50,192 nucleotides of DNA from an uncultured Acidimicrobiaceae bacterium (GTDB lineage: Bacteria > Actinomycetota > Acidimicrobiia > Acidimicrobiales > RAAP-2), in assembly GCA_903849265.1 (NCBI GenBank), contig CAININ010000093.1, positions 1 to 50,192 on the forward strand, given 5' to 3'. The position numbers and the translations under genes were made by a program. This document shows, piece after piece, positions 17,481-25,725 of the stretch. Within the stretch, counting starts at the first letter, position 1. The number at the start of each line of letters is the position of its first letter. Under the pieces are notes generated by a model that did not search any database, was not told where the DNA came from, and was given only the letters and a program-made list of their open reading frames with translations.

Positions 17481-18821
17481 ATGACCACTACCTACTCGCC
17501 CGCCGATCCTGCCTACCTCGACGAGCCCGACTTCCGCGTTGAGCTCGAGCGGGTGTTCGACCTCTGCCACGGGTGCCGCCTCTGCTTCAACTTGTGTCCG
17601 TCGTTCCCGACGTTGTTCGACTTCGTCGACGCCCACGATGGCGACGTGTCGGCCATGACGCCGGCTGAACAGGACCAGGTCGTCGACGAGTGCTACCAGT
17701 GCAAGCTCTGCTATCCGAAATGCCCCTATGTGCCGCCCCACGAGTGGCAACTCGACTTCCCTCGGTTGATGATGCGAGCCCACGCCATCCGCCACGACGA
17801 GGGCCTGCCCATCCTCGACCGGGTGACGGACCAGGTGCTCGGTCGGACCGACCTGCTGGGCCGGGTGTCTACCGCGGCTGCACCGTTGGTCAACGCCATC
17901 ACCGGAACGCCTGGTTCGCTGACCCGCAAGCTGATGGAGAGGACGGCCGGCATGGCGTCCGAGCGACTGCTCCCTCCCTATGCCCGGACCCGGTTCTCCA
18001 CCTGGTTCCGGCGACGTGCGGCCGCACGAGGCCCTCGATCATTCGTCACCGGCACTCCCCAAGGCGATGTGTCGGTCTTCCCCACCTGCTTCGTCGAGTA
18101 CATGGAGCCGGCCATCGGCCAGGACCTAGTCAAGGTGTACGAGCGCAACGGCGTCTCGTGCTCGATGCCCGAGGGAACCGTCTGCTGCGGCGCCCCGTGG
18201 CTCCACCAGGGCAACATCAAGGCCTTCACCAAGGCGGCCAAGACGAACGTCACCGCACTGGCCAAAGAAGTCCGGGCCGGTCGTGACGTCGTGGTCGCCC
18301 AGCCCACCTGTGCCTACGTGGTGAAGAAGGACTACCCGATCTATCTGGCGGGCACCGAACTGGCCGCCGATGCAGCGCTCGTGGCCGAGCACGCGTTCGA
18401 TCCGGCCGAGTACCTGATAGCCCTGCACAAAGCAGAAGGCACCACACTCGACCCGGTGTTCCCAGGGCGCGAATCGGGTGCCGTTCCTGATCAGGTCACG
18501 TACCACGTGGCCTGTCACCTGCAGGCCCAGCACATCGGCCTGAAGAGCCGCGACCTGCTGAAGGTGGCAGGGGTCAAGGCGACCCTGGTGCAGCGGTGCT
18601 CGGGCATCGATGGCACCTGGGGATATCGGGCCGAGAACTACGAGTTGGCCCGCAAGGTGGCGAAACCCATGGCGAAAGAGATCAAGGCAGCGGGCAACGA
18701 CATCGTCTGCGGTGACTGCCATCTGGCCAATGGGGCCATCGAACAAGAGACCGGCACCCGGCCGCTGCACCCCATGCAGCTGATGGCCCGGGCCTACGGC
18801 ATCCCTGAGGAGCAGACATGA
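17481..18821 (+). CDS. Two-cluster Fe-S oxidoreductase (GlpC/HdrD-like)
   Basis: Electron-transfer protein; 446 aa. Two [4Fe-4S] motifs lie near the N-terminus: [12 protein letters not shown] (Cys 29, 32, 35, 39) and [12 protein letters not shown] (Cys 71, 74, 77, 81). Two CCG-type domains follow, marked by VCCGAPW and by ACHLQAQ...RCSG. The architecture matches the soluble Fe-S subunit of anaerobic glycerol-3-phosphate dehydrogenase and heterodisulfide reductase, but the position after rubrerythrin and before DUF3501 defines a different, conserved and little-studied context. Its stop overlaps the next start (ATGA). Confidence 0.9.
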   Translation: MTTTYSPADPAYLDEPDFRVELERVFDLCHGCRLCFNLCPSFPTLFDFVDAHDGDVSAMTPAEQDQVVDECYQCKLCYPKCPYVPPHEWQLDFPRLMMRAHAIRHDEGLPILDRVTDQVLGRTDLLGRVSTAAAPLVNAITGTPGSLTRKLMERTAGMASERLLPPYARTRFSTWFRRRAAARGPRSFVTGTPQGDVSVFPTCFVEYMEPAIGQDLVKVYERNGVSCSMPEGTVCCGAPWLHQGNIKAFTKAAKTNVTALAKEVRAGRDVVVAQPTCAYVVKKDYPIYLAGTELAADAALVAEHAFDPAEYLIALHKAEGTTLDPVFPGRESGAVPDQVTYHVACHLQAQHIGLKSRDLLKVAGVKATLVQRCSGIDGTWGYRAENYELARKVAKPMAKEIKAAGNDIVCGDCHLANGAIEQETGTRPLHPMQLMARAYGIPEEQT

Positions 18822-19432
18822 CCGCTCGCCCCCTGACCCTCGACGACATCGCTGACCAACGCGCCTATGAGCGCGAACGCGATGAGTTCCGTCGAACGGT
18901 CATCGCCGAGAAGAAGCTGCGACGCATCACGGTGGGTCCGGTGGTGACGTTGACGTTCGAGAGCCGGACGACGGTCCGCTTCCAGGTCCAGGAGATGGCC
19001 CGGGCGGAAAAGCTGACGACCGACGAGCAGATCCAGCACGAGCTCGATGTCTACAACCGGCTGCTGCCGTCACCGGGCGAGCTGTCGGCCACCCTCTTCC
19101 TCGAGCTCACCACCGAAGAGCAGCTGCGAACGTGGCTACCCAAGCTCGTCGGCATCGAGGAGTCGATCGCCCTGCGGATCGGCGAAGGCGCCGGCATGCA
19201 CCTGGTGCGTTCGGTGCCCGAAGAAGAGCACAGAGCGCAGCTGACCCGTCCCGACGTCACCTCGGCCGTGCACTATGTCCGCTTCCCGTTCACCCCCGCT
19301 GAGGTGGCCGCGTTCACAGTCGGGCCGGTGTCCCTGATCGTCAATCATCCGGAGTACCCCGACGGTCGGCCCGGCGTGGTGCTGGGCGATGTCACCCGGG
19401 CGCTGCTGGCCGGGGATCTCACCGCTCGCTAG
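18818..19432 (+). CDS. DUF3501 family protein
   Basis: Uncharacterised conserved protein; 204 aa. It begins with the family-like segment LTLDDIADQRAYERERDEFRR and contains FESRTTVRFQVQEMAR (about 46-62), FLELTTEEQLRTWLP and a C-terminal VNHPEYP motif. No catalytic motif was recognised. It is translationally coupled to the Fe-S oxidoreductase, and this pair with rubrerythrin recurs in other bacteria as known to me, so a role in the same redox-protection pathway is likely. The molecular function is unknown. Confidence 0.85.
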   Translation: MTARPLTLDDIADQRAYERERDEFRRTVIAEKKLRRITVGPVVTLTFESRTTVRFQVQEMARAEKLTTDEQIQHELDVYNRLLPSPGELSATLFLELTTEEQLRTWLPKLVGIEESIALRIGEGAGMHLVRSVPEEEHRAQLTRPDVTSAVHYVRFPFTPAEVAAFTVGPVSLIVNHPEYPDGRPGVVLGDVTRALLAGDLTAR

Positions 19433-19470
19433 AGCTTCCCCGCCTGGCGCCCACTGCCCGCTCCAGGGGG
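19433..19470. terminator. Possible convergent-gene terminator
   Basis: Gap between DUF3501 and the enoyl-CoA hydratase gene. CCCC-g-CCTGG can pair with CCAGGGGG across it (one bulged base). Weak and without a T-tract. Confidence 0.35.
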
Positions 19471-20244
19471 TCACTCGCCTTGGAACACCGGTGGACGCCT
19501 GTCCATGGACGCGGCGATCCCCTCGCTGAAGTCGGCCGTCTCCATCAGGCGGAGCTGCTCGCCCCGTTCATGGTCGACCATGGCCGCAAACCCATCGACC
19601 AGGTCGGCTCGCAAGGTGGCGCGGATCGACCGCACGGCCAGCGGCGCGGCACCGGCGAGCTCCGTGGCCAGCGCTCGGGCTCCGGCCCGCGGGTCGTCGT
19701 CGAGGCGGTCGCACAGTCCGATCTGCGAGGCCTCGATGCCATCGATCCGCCGACCGGTGGTCAACAGCTCGAGTGCCTTCTGGCGACCGACGACGGCAGG
19801 CAGCGTCAAGGAGATCCCGAATCCCTGGTGGAACCCGAGGCGCACGAAGTTGGCGGCGAACCGGCTCGACGGTGCGGCCACCCGGAAGTCGCCGGCCAGC
19901 GCTAGCCCCAACCCGCCACCGACGGCGGAGCCCTGCACGGCAACTACGACGGGCAAGGGGCTGTCGACAAGGTCTCTTGCCGTTGCGTATAGGGACGCCA
20001 GTGCCGCGGGTTCCGGCTTGTCCGTGGCCCCGAAGTCGAGCCCGGCGCAGAAGTGCTTGCCTTCGGAGCACAAGACGACGGCTCGGGCCCTTGCGTCGGC
20101 CGCCCAGCGAATGGCGTCGACCACGCCCGCCAGCAGGACTGCATCGAAGTAGTTGGCCGGTGGCCGGTGCATCTCCACCTCGGCCACGTGGTCGGGCGAG
20201 ATGGCGACGGTCACATCGCCGAATGCGTTGTCGGACGTGGTCAT
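19471..20244 (-). CDS. Enoyl-CoA hydratase/isomerase family protein
   Basis: Crotonase-fold enzyme acting on acyl-CoA; 257 aa. HFCAGLDFG (about residue 65) and QGSAVGGGLGLALAGDFRVA (about 104-123) form the oxyanion hole and active-site region. The usual second glutamate position reads FHQGFGISLTLP (about 138-149), Gln-Gly where hydratases commonly have Glu-x-G-xxP, so the exact reaction (hydration, isomerisation or hydrolysis) is open. The start overlaps the CoA transferase stop by 4 bases, making a two-gene operon. Confidence 0.88.
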   Translation of the reverse strand: MTTSDNAFGDVTVAISPDHVAEVEMHRPPANYFDAVLLAGVVDAIRWAADARARAVVLCSEGKHFCAGLDFGATDKPEPAALASLYATARDLVDSPLPVVVAVQGSAVGGGLGLALAGDFRVAAPSSRFAANFVRLGFHQGFGISLTLPAVVGRQKALELLTTGRRIDGIEASQIGLCDRLDDDPRAGARALATELAGAAPLAVRSIRATLRADLVDGFAAMVDHERGEQLRLMETADFSEGIAASMDRRPPVFQGE

Positions 20245-21458
20245 GGCGTCTCCTCGGTAGGGGCCTCTGCCCGTGCGGTGCTTGGTGGGGAGCTTCGGGC
20301 CGTTTGGCCTATGTCGCCACGGGGCCAGGCGGCGACCTCGGCTAGGACCTCGTCGGTGTGCTGGCCGCTGAGGGCCGCCGGCCGATGGACGGTGGGGCCG
20401 TCGAAGGCCGAGAACCGGACTGGCTGGGGGATCACCTTGTAGGTGCCGGCCAGCGGATGCTCGTCCTCAGGCAGGGCATCGACCAGCTCCTCGAGGGTCG
20501 GGACGGCGGATGCCGGGATGTTGGACTCGGCACAGAAGGCCAGCCACTCGGCTGTGGTGCGACCGGTGAGGACGGCAGCGACGTCGCTGTAGAGGCTGTC
20601 GGCGTGGGCGATCCTGGAGCGTGCGCTCTGGATCCGCTCGTCTTCGACGAGTTCGGGCCGGCCGCCCTCGCGGAACAGGTCCTCGTAGTTCTCCCGGGTG
20701 TAGGCCAGCACGTTGATCCAGCCGTCGGACGTGCGTTGAGGCTTGCGTTCGGGATTGAGAATGCGGGGGTAGCCGGGTGGGCCCTGCGGAGGGACGGCGG
20801 TGGCGGCACCGGCGTGCTCGACCAGGGTGAAGGCGGTCAGCACGTCGATCATGGGAACCTCGACCCGCTGCCCCTCACCGGTCCGTTCGCGGTGCAAGAG
20901 GGCGGCAAGCACGGCGTAGGTGATGGTCAGCCCGCTCACTTTGTCCGCCACCAGCGTGGGGACGAGAACCGGTTCGCCCCCTTGTCTGCGGAAGGTGTCG
21001 GGGATGCCCGATCCGGCCTGGATGACGTCGTCGTAGGCCGGGGCATCAGCGGCAGGGGAGTCAGAGGGATAGCCCTGGGCCTGGCAGAAGACGATGTCGG
21101 GGCGCACTTCGGCAACGTCCTCGTAGGTGAGCCGGAGCCGGGCGAGTGTCCCTGGTCGGAGGTTGGTGATCAGCACGTCACAAGTGGCGGCAATGTCGAG
21201 CACCCGCTCGCGGTCAGCGGGGTCCTTCAGGTCGAGGACCACGTTGCGCTTGTTGCGAAGCAGATTGAGGGCGATCCCGGAGAGCTGGGGCACGGGTCCC
21301 GGCGTCATGACCCGACTCAAGGTTCCCTTGGGATCTTCAACGGTGATCACGTCGGCCCCCAGGTCACCGAGGATCTGGGTGGCGAGCGGGCCCATGACGA
21401 CCGAGCTGAGGTCGAGCACGCGCACGCCGTGCAACGGGCCCGGCGACGTGGATGGCAT
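20241..21458 (-). CDS. CaiB/BaiF-type (family III) CoA transferase
   Basis: Moves CoA between carboxylic acids; 405 aa, family-typical. Starts PLHGVRVLDLSSVVMGPLATQ (in two parts, residues about 8-28), GADVITVEDPKGTLSR, and LLRNKRNVVLDLKDPADRE (about 67-85), with the catalytic Asp expected in the AYDDVIQAGSG region (about 135-145). ATG at 21458 was chosen because homology starts there and AAGGA lies about 10 bases upstream; the open frame continues 27 codons further. Forms an operon with the enoyl-CoA hydratase. Confidence 0.9.
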   Translation of the reverse strand: MPSTSPGPLHGVRVLDLSSVVMGPLATQILGDLGADVITVEDPKGTLSRVMTPGPVPQLSGIALNLLRNKRNVVLDLKDPADRERVLDIAATCDVLITNLRPGTLARLRLTYEDVAEVRPDIVFCQAQGYPSDSPAADAPAYDDVIQAGSGIPDTFRRQGGEPVLVPTLVADKVSGLTITYAVLAALLHRERTGEGQRVEVPMIDVLTAFTLVEHAGAATAVPPQGPPGYPRILNPERKPQRTSDGWINVLAYTRENYEDLFREGGRPELVEDERIQSARSRIAHADSLYSDVAAVLTGRTTAEWLAFCAESNIPASAVPTLEELVDALPEDEHPLAGTYKVIPQPVRFSAFDGPTVHRPAALSGQHTDEVLAEVAAWPRGDIGQTARSSPPSTARAEAPTEETP

Positions 21459-21783
21459 AAGGGGGTCCTTTGGCGCAGTGACCGGTGCACCGGCATGGGT
21501 GGGGCGGAATGTCCGAGGCGGCATGGGTGGAGCAGCCAATGGTAGCGATCCGCTCCGTGTGACCCGGGGCGGCGGCTCGGGCGGCGGCTCCGGCGGCGGC
21601 TCCGGCGCGACAAATGAAGGACGTCGTCCCAGGTGGTCAGAGGTGTCGACTGGTCAGCAAGGTACGAGGGCGGGTTCCGGCAAGGTGGTCGATCCAAGGT
21701 GCCGGTGTCGCCCGATCGGGCGGCCCGCCTGGTGTCGACAGCGCCCGGCGGCGATGCACTCCGGTGCACGGAAGGGACCACAT
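21459..21783. other. Divergent intergenic region, caiB-like / ssb
   Basis: 325 bases with no gene. Contains the perfect palindrome CCGGTGCACCGG (21482-21493) 24 bases before the CoA transferase start and a second CCGGTGCAC-GG (21761-21771) 13 bases before the ssb start, plus a 12-bp triple repeat (21568-21603). The two CCGGTGCAC elements could be sites of one regulator; none is known for this motif. Confidence 0.45.
21568..21603. repeat. 12-bp tandem repeat, three copies
   Basis: GGCGGCGGCTCC repeated three times; the first copy ends in G. Intergenic. Confidence 0.93.
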
Positions 21784-22203
21784 ATGAGCAGTGCGACCAC
21801 TACCACGATCATCGGGAACCTCACCAGGGATCCCGAGATCCGCTACACCCGGGACGGCCAGGCGACCACCAACCTGGGCATCGCCGCCAACCGGAGATGG
21901 CAGAACCGGGAGACCAACGAGTGGGAGGAGTCGACGTCCTTCTTCGATGTCGTCATCTGGAGGGACCTCGCCGAAAATGTGGCCCTCAGCCTCACCAAGG
22001 GGATGCGGGTCATCGTGACCGGCCGACTCGAGCAGCGCAGCTGGGAGACCGAAGAGGGCGACCGGCGCTTCAAGGTGGAGATCGTGGCCGACGAGGTCGG
22101 TCCTGCACTCCGCTTCGCCACCGTCGATGTCCATCGGGTGGTGCGGCCGGCATCCGAGGGCGACAGCGGCGCTCCCTTCGATGGGGGGTCGATCGATGGC
22201 TGA
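21784..22203 (+). CDS. ssb: Single-stranded DNA-binding protein
   Basis: OB-fold protein that coats single-stranded DNA; 139 aa. The core reads TIIGNLTRDPEIRYTRDG (about 8-25), FFDVVIWRDLAENVA (about 53-67) and KGMRVIVTGRLEQRSWET (about 71-88), clearly SSB. It is shorter than the usual actinobacterial SSB and lacks the acidic C-terminal tip (DDDIPF-like) that recruits partner proteins, ending SGAPFDGGSIDG. It may therefore be a secondary SSB. RBS GGAAGGGA about 6 bases upstream. The end overlaps the next small gene by 8 bases. Confidence 0.92.
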   Translation: MSSATTTTIIGNLTRDPEIRYTRDGQATTNLGIAANRRWQNRETNEWEESTSFFDVVIWRDLAENVALSLTKGMRVIVTGRLEQRSWETEEGDRRFKVEIVADEVGPALRFATVDVHRVVRPASEGDSGAPFDGGSIDG

Positions 22204-22387
22204 GGCACCGTCGATCGCCCCGGTGCACTTCTGCCCGTCGGTCGTGCTGTCCAAGGAGGAGGCGTTCAGCGCGTGCCAGGCCCTGGCCGATGCGGGCCGG
22301 GCCCTGGTCCGTACCGGTGGCACCGACGAGGCGGACTCACTCGGGTCGCTCTTCGTTCTGCTCGAGGAGCGCCTGGTCACCGCGTGA
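22196..22387 (+). CDS. Small protein of unknown function after ssb
   Basis: Not recognised; 63 aa. Amphipathic helical pattern (SKEEAFSACQALADAGRALVR, split: SKEEAFSACQALAD and AGRALVR) and a C-terminal LGSLFVLLEERLV helix. The ATG sits inside the last codons of ssb in another frame (8-base overlap), so it would be translationally coupled. Its frame closes just before a strong hairpin, consistent with the end of the transcript. It may bind the tip-less SSB, but nothing in the sequence proves this. Confidence 0.6.
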   Translation: MAEAPSIAPVHFCPSVVLSKEEAFSACQALADAGRALVRTGGTDEADSLGSLFVLLEERLVTA

Positions 22388-22402
22388 CCAACCCACGCGC
22401 AT

Positions 22403-22430
22403 CCGCCCCCGACGCATCGGTCGGGGGCGG
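22403..22430. terminator. Strong hairpin terminator, convergent
   Basis: Perfect 11-bp stem CCGCCCCCGAC/GTCGGGGGCGG with loop GCATCG, between ssb operon and msrB. No T-tract, as is common in high-GC actinobacteria. Confidence 0.75.
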
Positions 22431-22487
22431 ACAGGGCGTGGACGCCGGGAGTGTTTGTCAGGGACCGTGAGGCGCAGACGCCCGGCG

Positions 22488-22910
22488 TCAGCCTTCGGTG
22501 CGTTCGAACTCGAGGGAGAGCGAGTTGACGCAGTAGCGAAGGCCGGTGGGAGCCGGGCCATCGGGAAACACGTGACCGAGGTGGCCGCCGCAGCGTGCAC
22601 AAGTGATTTCGGTGCGGCGCATTCCGAACGACTTGTCGACGTGCTCCACGATGGTCCCCTCCGAGAGGGCATGGGTGAAGCTCGGCCATCCGGAGCCGGA
22701 GTCGAACTTGGTGGAGGTCGGGAACAGCTCGGCCCCGCAACCGGCGCAGGTGAACATGCCGCTGCCCTCGACGTGGAGGAGCTCGCCCGACCAGGCCGGC
22801 TCGGTGCCCTTCTGGCGCAGGACGGCATAGCGCTCGGGGGAGAGGCGGGACTTCCATTCGTCGTCGGTCAACTCGACCTTGGCAGTGGCGGGCTCGTCGG
22901 TGGTGCTCAT
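22488..22910 (-). CDS. msrB: Peptide-methionine (R)-S-oxide reductase
   Basis: Repairs the R epimer of methionine sulfoxide in oxidised proteins; 140 aa. Zinc site from two CxxC pairs (Cys 55/58 in CAGC, Cys 104/107 in CARC); the catalytic Cys127 in RYCVNSLSLEF; GSGWPSF (about 72-78) is the substrate pocket motif. The ATG at 22910 has GAGGAG about 5 bases upstream. The C-terminal RTEG is short but complete. Convergent with the ssb operon. Confidence 0.95.
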   Translation of the reverse strand: MSTTDEPATAKVELTDDEWKSRLSPERYAVLRQKGTEPAWSGELLHVEGSGMFTCAGCGAELFPTSTKFDSGSGWPSFTHALSEGTIVEHVDKSFGMRRTEITCARCGGHLGHVFPDGPAPTGLRYCVNSLSLEFERTEG

Positions 22911-23230
22911 GGGAACTCCTCTGTTCTCGTTCATTCTTCTGTCTGCGGATGCGGTCCACTCGGTACACGTGGGGCGATGCCGGCCCGTCGGTACCGACCG
23001 GGATGAAGGGAGGTACCCCCACCCTGACGGGTCCGGTCCCCACATGCTCAATTGAAGAACGCCGGAGAGGTCGCAGGTGTTCCCGGACCAGTTCTGCGAT
23101 GTACCTCGACATCCGTCGGGCGGTCGGGTCCGAAAACCTTTTTGCTAACGTCGCGCCAGATTCGCACGTGTGCCCCAGCCGCCGAGCGGTCACCCCTTCC
23201 CATCAGCAACTCTCCCCAGGACGACGCCCA
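22911..23230. other. Divergent intergenic region, msrB / fadE30-like
   Basis: 320 bases without a gene. It holds the perfect 12-bp palindrome GTCGGTACCGAC (22987-22998) and an AT-richer patch with TTTTTGCTAACGT (about 23140-23151), a possible promoter for the acyl-CoA dehydrogenase. No KstR2-type AnCAAGnnCTTGnT site was seen by eye. Confidence 0.4.
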
Positions 23231-24421
23231 ATGGACCTTCGAGATCTACCCGAGGACGAGGCTTTCCGTGCCGAAATCCAGGCCTGGCTGGCCGAAAACG
23301 TGGTGGGGGAGTTCGCCGCCCTAGGTGGCCGGGGGGGCTCTGGCGACGAGACCTACGGCTTCGATGTCCGCCTCGAATGGGAGCGGGTCCTGGCCGCTGG
23401 CGGATGGACCTGCCTCGGGTGGCCTGTCGAGTTCGGCGGGCGGGGGGCCTCCATCTCTCATCAGGTGATCTTCAACGAGGAGTACGTGAAGGCCAAGGCC
23501 CCGGGGCGGGTCAGCATCCTCGGCGAGGGACTACTCGGACCGACCCTCATCCAATACGGGAGCAAGGCTCAGCAGGACCGCTTCCTGCCGCGCATCGTGG
23601 ACGGGACCGAGCTGTGGTGCCAGGGCTACTCGGAGCCGAACGCTGGAAGCGACCTGGCCAACGTGGCCACCCGGGCTGAGCTCGATGGCGACGAATGGGT
23701 CATCACCGGACAGAAGGTGTGGACGTCGCTCGCTCACCAGTCCGACTGGTGCTTCGTGGTCTGTCGGACCGAGCCCGGATCCCTGCGGCACAAAGGACTG
23801 TCCTACCTGCTCGTTCCGATGGACCAGCCCGGCGTGGAGATCCGCCCCATCACCCAGCTGACCAAGACGTCCGAGTTCAACGAAGTCTTCTTCGACGGTG
23901 CCCGCACGGCCAAGGACCTGGTGGTGGGTGAACCAGGAGCGGGGTGGCGGGTGGCGCTGGCCACGTTGGGCTACGAACGCGGCGTGGGCCTGCTCGGCCA
24001 TCAGCTCTCGTTCCGACGTGAGCTCGACCACCTCATCGCCACCGCCCAGGGCAACGGGCGAGCAGGCGACCCGGTCATCCGTCAGCGTCTGGCTCGGTCG
24101 TACGTCGAACTCGAGGTGCTCCGCTACAACACGTTGCGCAGCCTGTCGGGCTACGACGGACCGGATGCCCCGGCCGAGGCGTCGATCATCAAGCTGTTCT
24201 GGGCCACCTGGCACCGCGACCTTGGTGAGCTGGCCATGGACGTCCGGGGCCCGGCGGGACTGGTGGCCGAGGCCGCGCCGTACGAGCTGGACGAGTTCCA
24301 GCGCACGTTCCTGTTCAGCCGGTCCGAGACCATCTACGGCGGCTCCAACGAGATTCAGAAGAACATCATCGGTGAACGGGTCCTCGGCCTGCCGCCCGAA
24401 CCCAAGGGAGACCTGCGATGA
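23231..24421 (+). CDS. fadE30: Acyl-CoA dehydrogenase, FadE30-like
   Basis: FAD enzyme that introduces an alpha-beta double bond; 396 aa. The stretch ELWCQGYSEPNAGSDLANV (about 130-148), GQKVWTSLAHQSDWCFV, EFNEVFFDGAR and the C-terminal TIYGGSNEIQKNIIGERVLG match acyl-CoA dehydrogenases. From memory, the sequence is especially close to mycobacterial FadE30, which acts on the HIP-CoA (C/D-ring) steroid intermediate. An SDR of the matching IpdF type follows with an ATGA overlap, supporting that role. ATG at 23231 begins the homology; the RBS is weak (CCAGGACG, 13 bases). Confidence 0.88.
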   Translation: MDLRDLPEDEAFRAEIQAWLAENVVGEFAALGGRGGSGDETYGFDVRLEWERVLAAGGWTCLGWPVEFGGRGASISHQVIFNEEYVKAKAPGRVSILGEGLLGPTLIQYGSKAQQDRFLPRIVDGTELWCQGYSEPNAGSDLANVATRAELDGDEWVITGQKVWTSLAHQSDWCFVVCRTEPGSLRHKGLSYLLVPMDQPGVEIRPITQLTKTSEFNEVFFDGARTAKDLVVGEPGAGWRVALATLGYERGVGLLGHQLSFRRELDHLIATAQGNGRAGDPVIRQRLARSYVELEVLRYNTLRSLSGYDGPDAPAEASIIKLFWATWHRDLGELAMDVRGPAGLVAEAAPYELDEFQRTFLFSRSETIYGGSNEIQKNIIGERVLGLPPEPKGDLR

Positions 24422-25230
24422 CCGACACGACCAGGACGATGCCAACTGCCCCCGAGCCCCCAGCGGGTCACGGCCTGCTGACCGGCAAGATTGTGGTGGT
24501 GACGGCCGCGGCCGGCACCGGCATCGGCTTCGCCACGGCCAAGCGATGCATCGAAGAGGGCGCCACCGTGGTGGTGTCGGACACGCATGAGCGCCGACTC
24601 GGCGAGACCGCCGACATCCTGGCGGCACTGCCCGAGTCCAAGGGCGTCCGCCCGCTGGCCGTCGTGTGCAATGTCACCGACGAGCAACAGGTGCAAGGGC
24701 TCTATGACGCAGCGGTGGCCGAGCACGGACGCTTCGACGTGGCCGTCAACAACGCCGGCCTCGGCGGGCAGGTCGATGTGGTCGACATGACCGACGACCA
24801 GTGGGACCTCGTCCTCGACGTCACCCTCACGGGCACCTTCCGGTGCACCCGTGCTGCACTGCGCCACTTCTACTCGCGTGAGGGCGGCGGGGTCATCGTC
24901 AACAACGCCTCGGTGCTCGGGTGGCGGGCCCAGGCCGGGCAGTCCCACTACGCCGCGGCCAAGGCTGGCGTGATGGCGCTGACCCGGTGCTCGGCTGTCG
25001 AGGCCGCTCCGCACGGGGTCCGCATCAACGCCGTGTCGCCCAGCCTGGCGGTCCATCCCTTCCTCAACAAGGTGATGGCCGACGAGGAGCTGGCTGTGCT
25101 CGCGAGTCGCGAAGTGTTCGGCCGAGGTGCTGAGGTGTGGGAGGTGGCGAACGTGATCGCCTTCTTGGCCAGTGACTACGCCACCTTCATGACCGGCGAA
25201 GTGGTCTCCGTCTCCAGCCAGCACGCCTGA
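24418..25230 (+). CDS. ipdF: Short-chain dehydrogenase, IpdF-like
   Basis: NAD(P)-dependent hydroxyacyl-CoA dehydrogenase; 270 aa. Cofactor motif TAAAGTGIG (29-37), NNAG (111-114), catalytic Ser165 in NNASVLG, Tyr178 and Lys182 in YAAAK. The opening GHGLLTGKIVVVTAAAGTGIG and the SDTHERRLGET segment resemble the mycobacterial IpdF (Rv3559c), which oxidises 5-OH-HIP-CoA during sterol degradation. Coupled to the FadE30-like gene and preceded by GGAGACC. The frame is intact to the C-terminal VVSVSSQHA. Confidence 0.88.
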   Translation: MTDTTRTMPTAPEPPAGHGLLTGKIVVVTAAAGTGIGFATAKRCIEEGATVVVSDTHERRLGETADILAALPESKGVRPLAVVCNVTDEQQVQGLYDAAVAEHGRFDVAVNNAGLGGQVDVVDMTDDQWDLVLDVTLTGTFRCTRAALRHFYSREGGGVIVNNASVLGWRAQAGQSHYAAAKAGVMALTRCSAVEAAPHGVRINAVSPSLAVHPFLNKVMADEELAVLASREVFGRGAEVWEVANVIAFLASDYATFMTGEVVSVSSQHA

Positions 25231-25455
25231 TCAGAACCGGCTAGCGCGGAACCGGGGGACCGGACTGGCCATCAGCTTGCCCCTGACCGCTGCTTTGGAA
25301 CGCGGTGCGTGCGACGAGCGAATACTTACGGCTCGATCCGTGCGACTGTGCCGACCCGGTCGATGCTCCGATCGAACATGGACTGAGTCTTGGGCAGGTC
25401 GCACCGGTATCGATCACATGACAAACCTGACGATCTCTGTTGTGCATACGATCGT
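25231..25455. other. Gap before the toxin-antitoxin pair
   Basis: 225 bases without a recognised gene between the IpdF-like SDR and vapB. Slightly lower GC near the 3' end. No inverted repeats typical of transposable element ends were seen. Confidence 0.4.
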
Positions 25456-25460
25456 ATGCA
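25443..25460. promoter_or_regulatory. Operator palindrome overlapping vapB start
   Basis: Perfect 18-bp palindrome TGCATACGATCGTATGCA. It contains a -10-like TACGAT (25447-25452) and the proposed ATG start of the antitoxin (25456-25458). The position suits autorepression by the antitoxin or the complex. Confidence 0.7.
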
Positions 25461-25725
25461 TGAGGATCGTTCCAAGCAGGTAGACCGCATTTCCGTGACC
25501 ATGGACCCCGAGTTGGGCGCCGCAGTCCGAAACGCCGCCGACCAGGCCGGATCCAGTGTGTCGGCATGGTTGGCTGCCGCCGCATCCGACCGGCTCCGGA
25601 TTCAGCTGCTCGGATCCGCCCTCGACGCATGGGAGGCCGAAAGCAGTCCCTTCAGTGAGGCCGAGCTCGATGATGCGGCCCGCACGCTCGGTGTGCGCCG
25701 GCGAGCCAGCCGAGCCACGACCTGA
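25456..25725 (+). CDS. vapB: Antitoxin, ribbon-helix-helix type (VapB-like)
   Basis: Antitoxin that neutralises the adjacent PIN toxin and probably represses the operon; 89 aa. RISVTMDPELGAAVRNAADQ (about 12-31) and SVSAWLAAAASDRLR (about 34-48) give the beta-strand plus two-helix RHH/Arc-like pattern; the rest is the toxin-binding tail. The start codon lies inside an 18-bp palindrome. No clear RBS precedes it; GTG at about 25495 is an alternative. The stop overlaps the toxin start (TGATG). Confidence 0.82.
   Translation: MHEDRSKQVDRISVTMDPELGAAVRNAADQAGSSVSAWLAAAASDRLRIQLLGSALDAWEAESSPFSEAELDDAARTLGVRRRASRATT

Noticed and set aside
21637-23193. Long minus-strand open frame (518 codons)
   Set aside because: Covers ssb and msrB in wrong frames, has Arg/Pro-rich low-complexity composition and no family motifs; typical of high-GC shadow frames.
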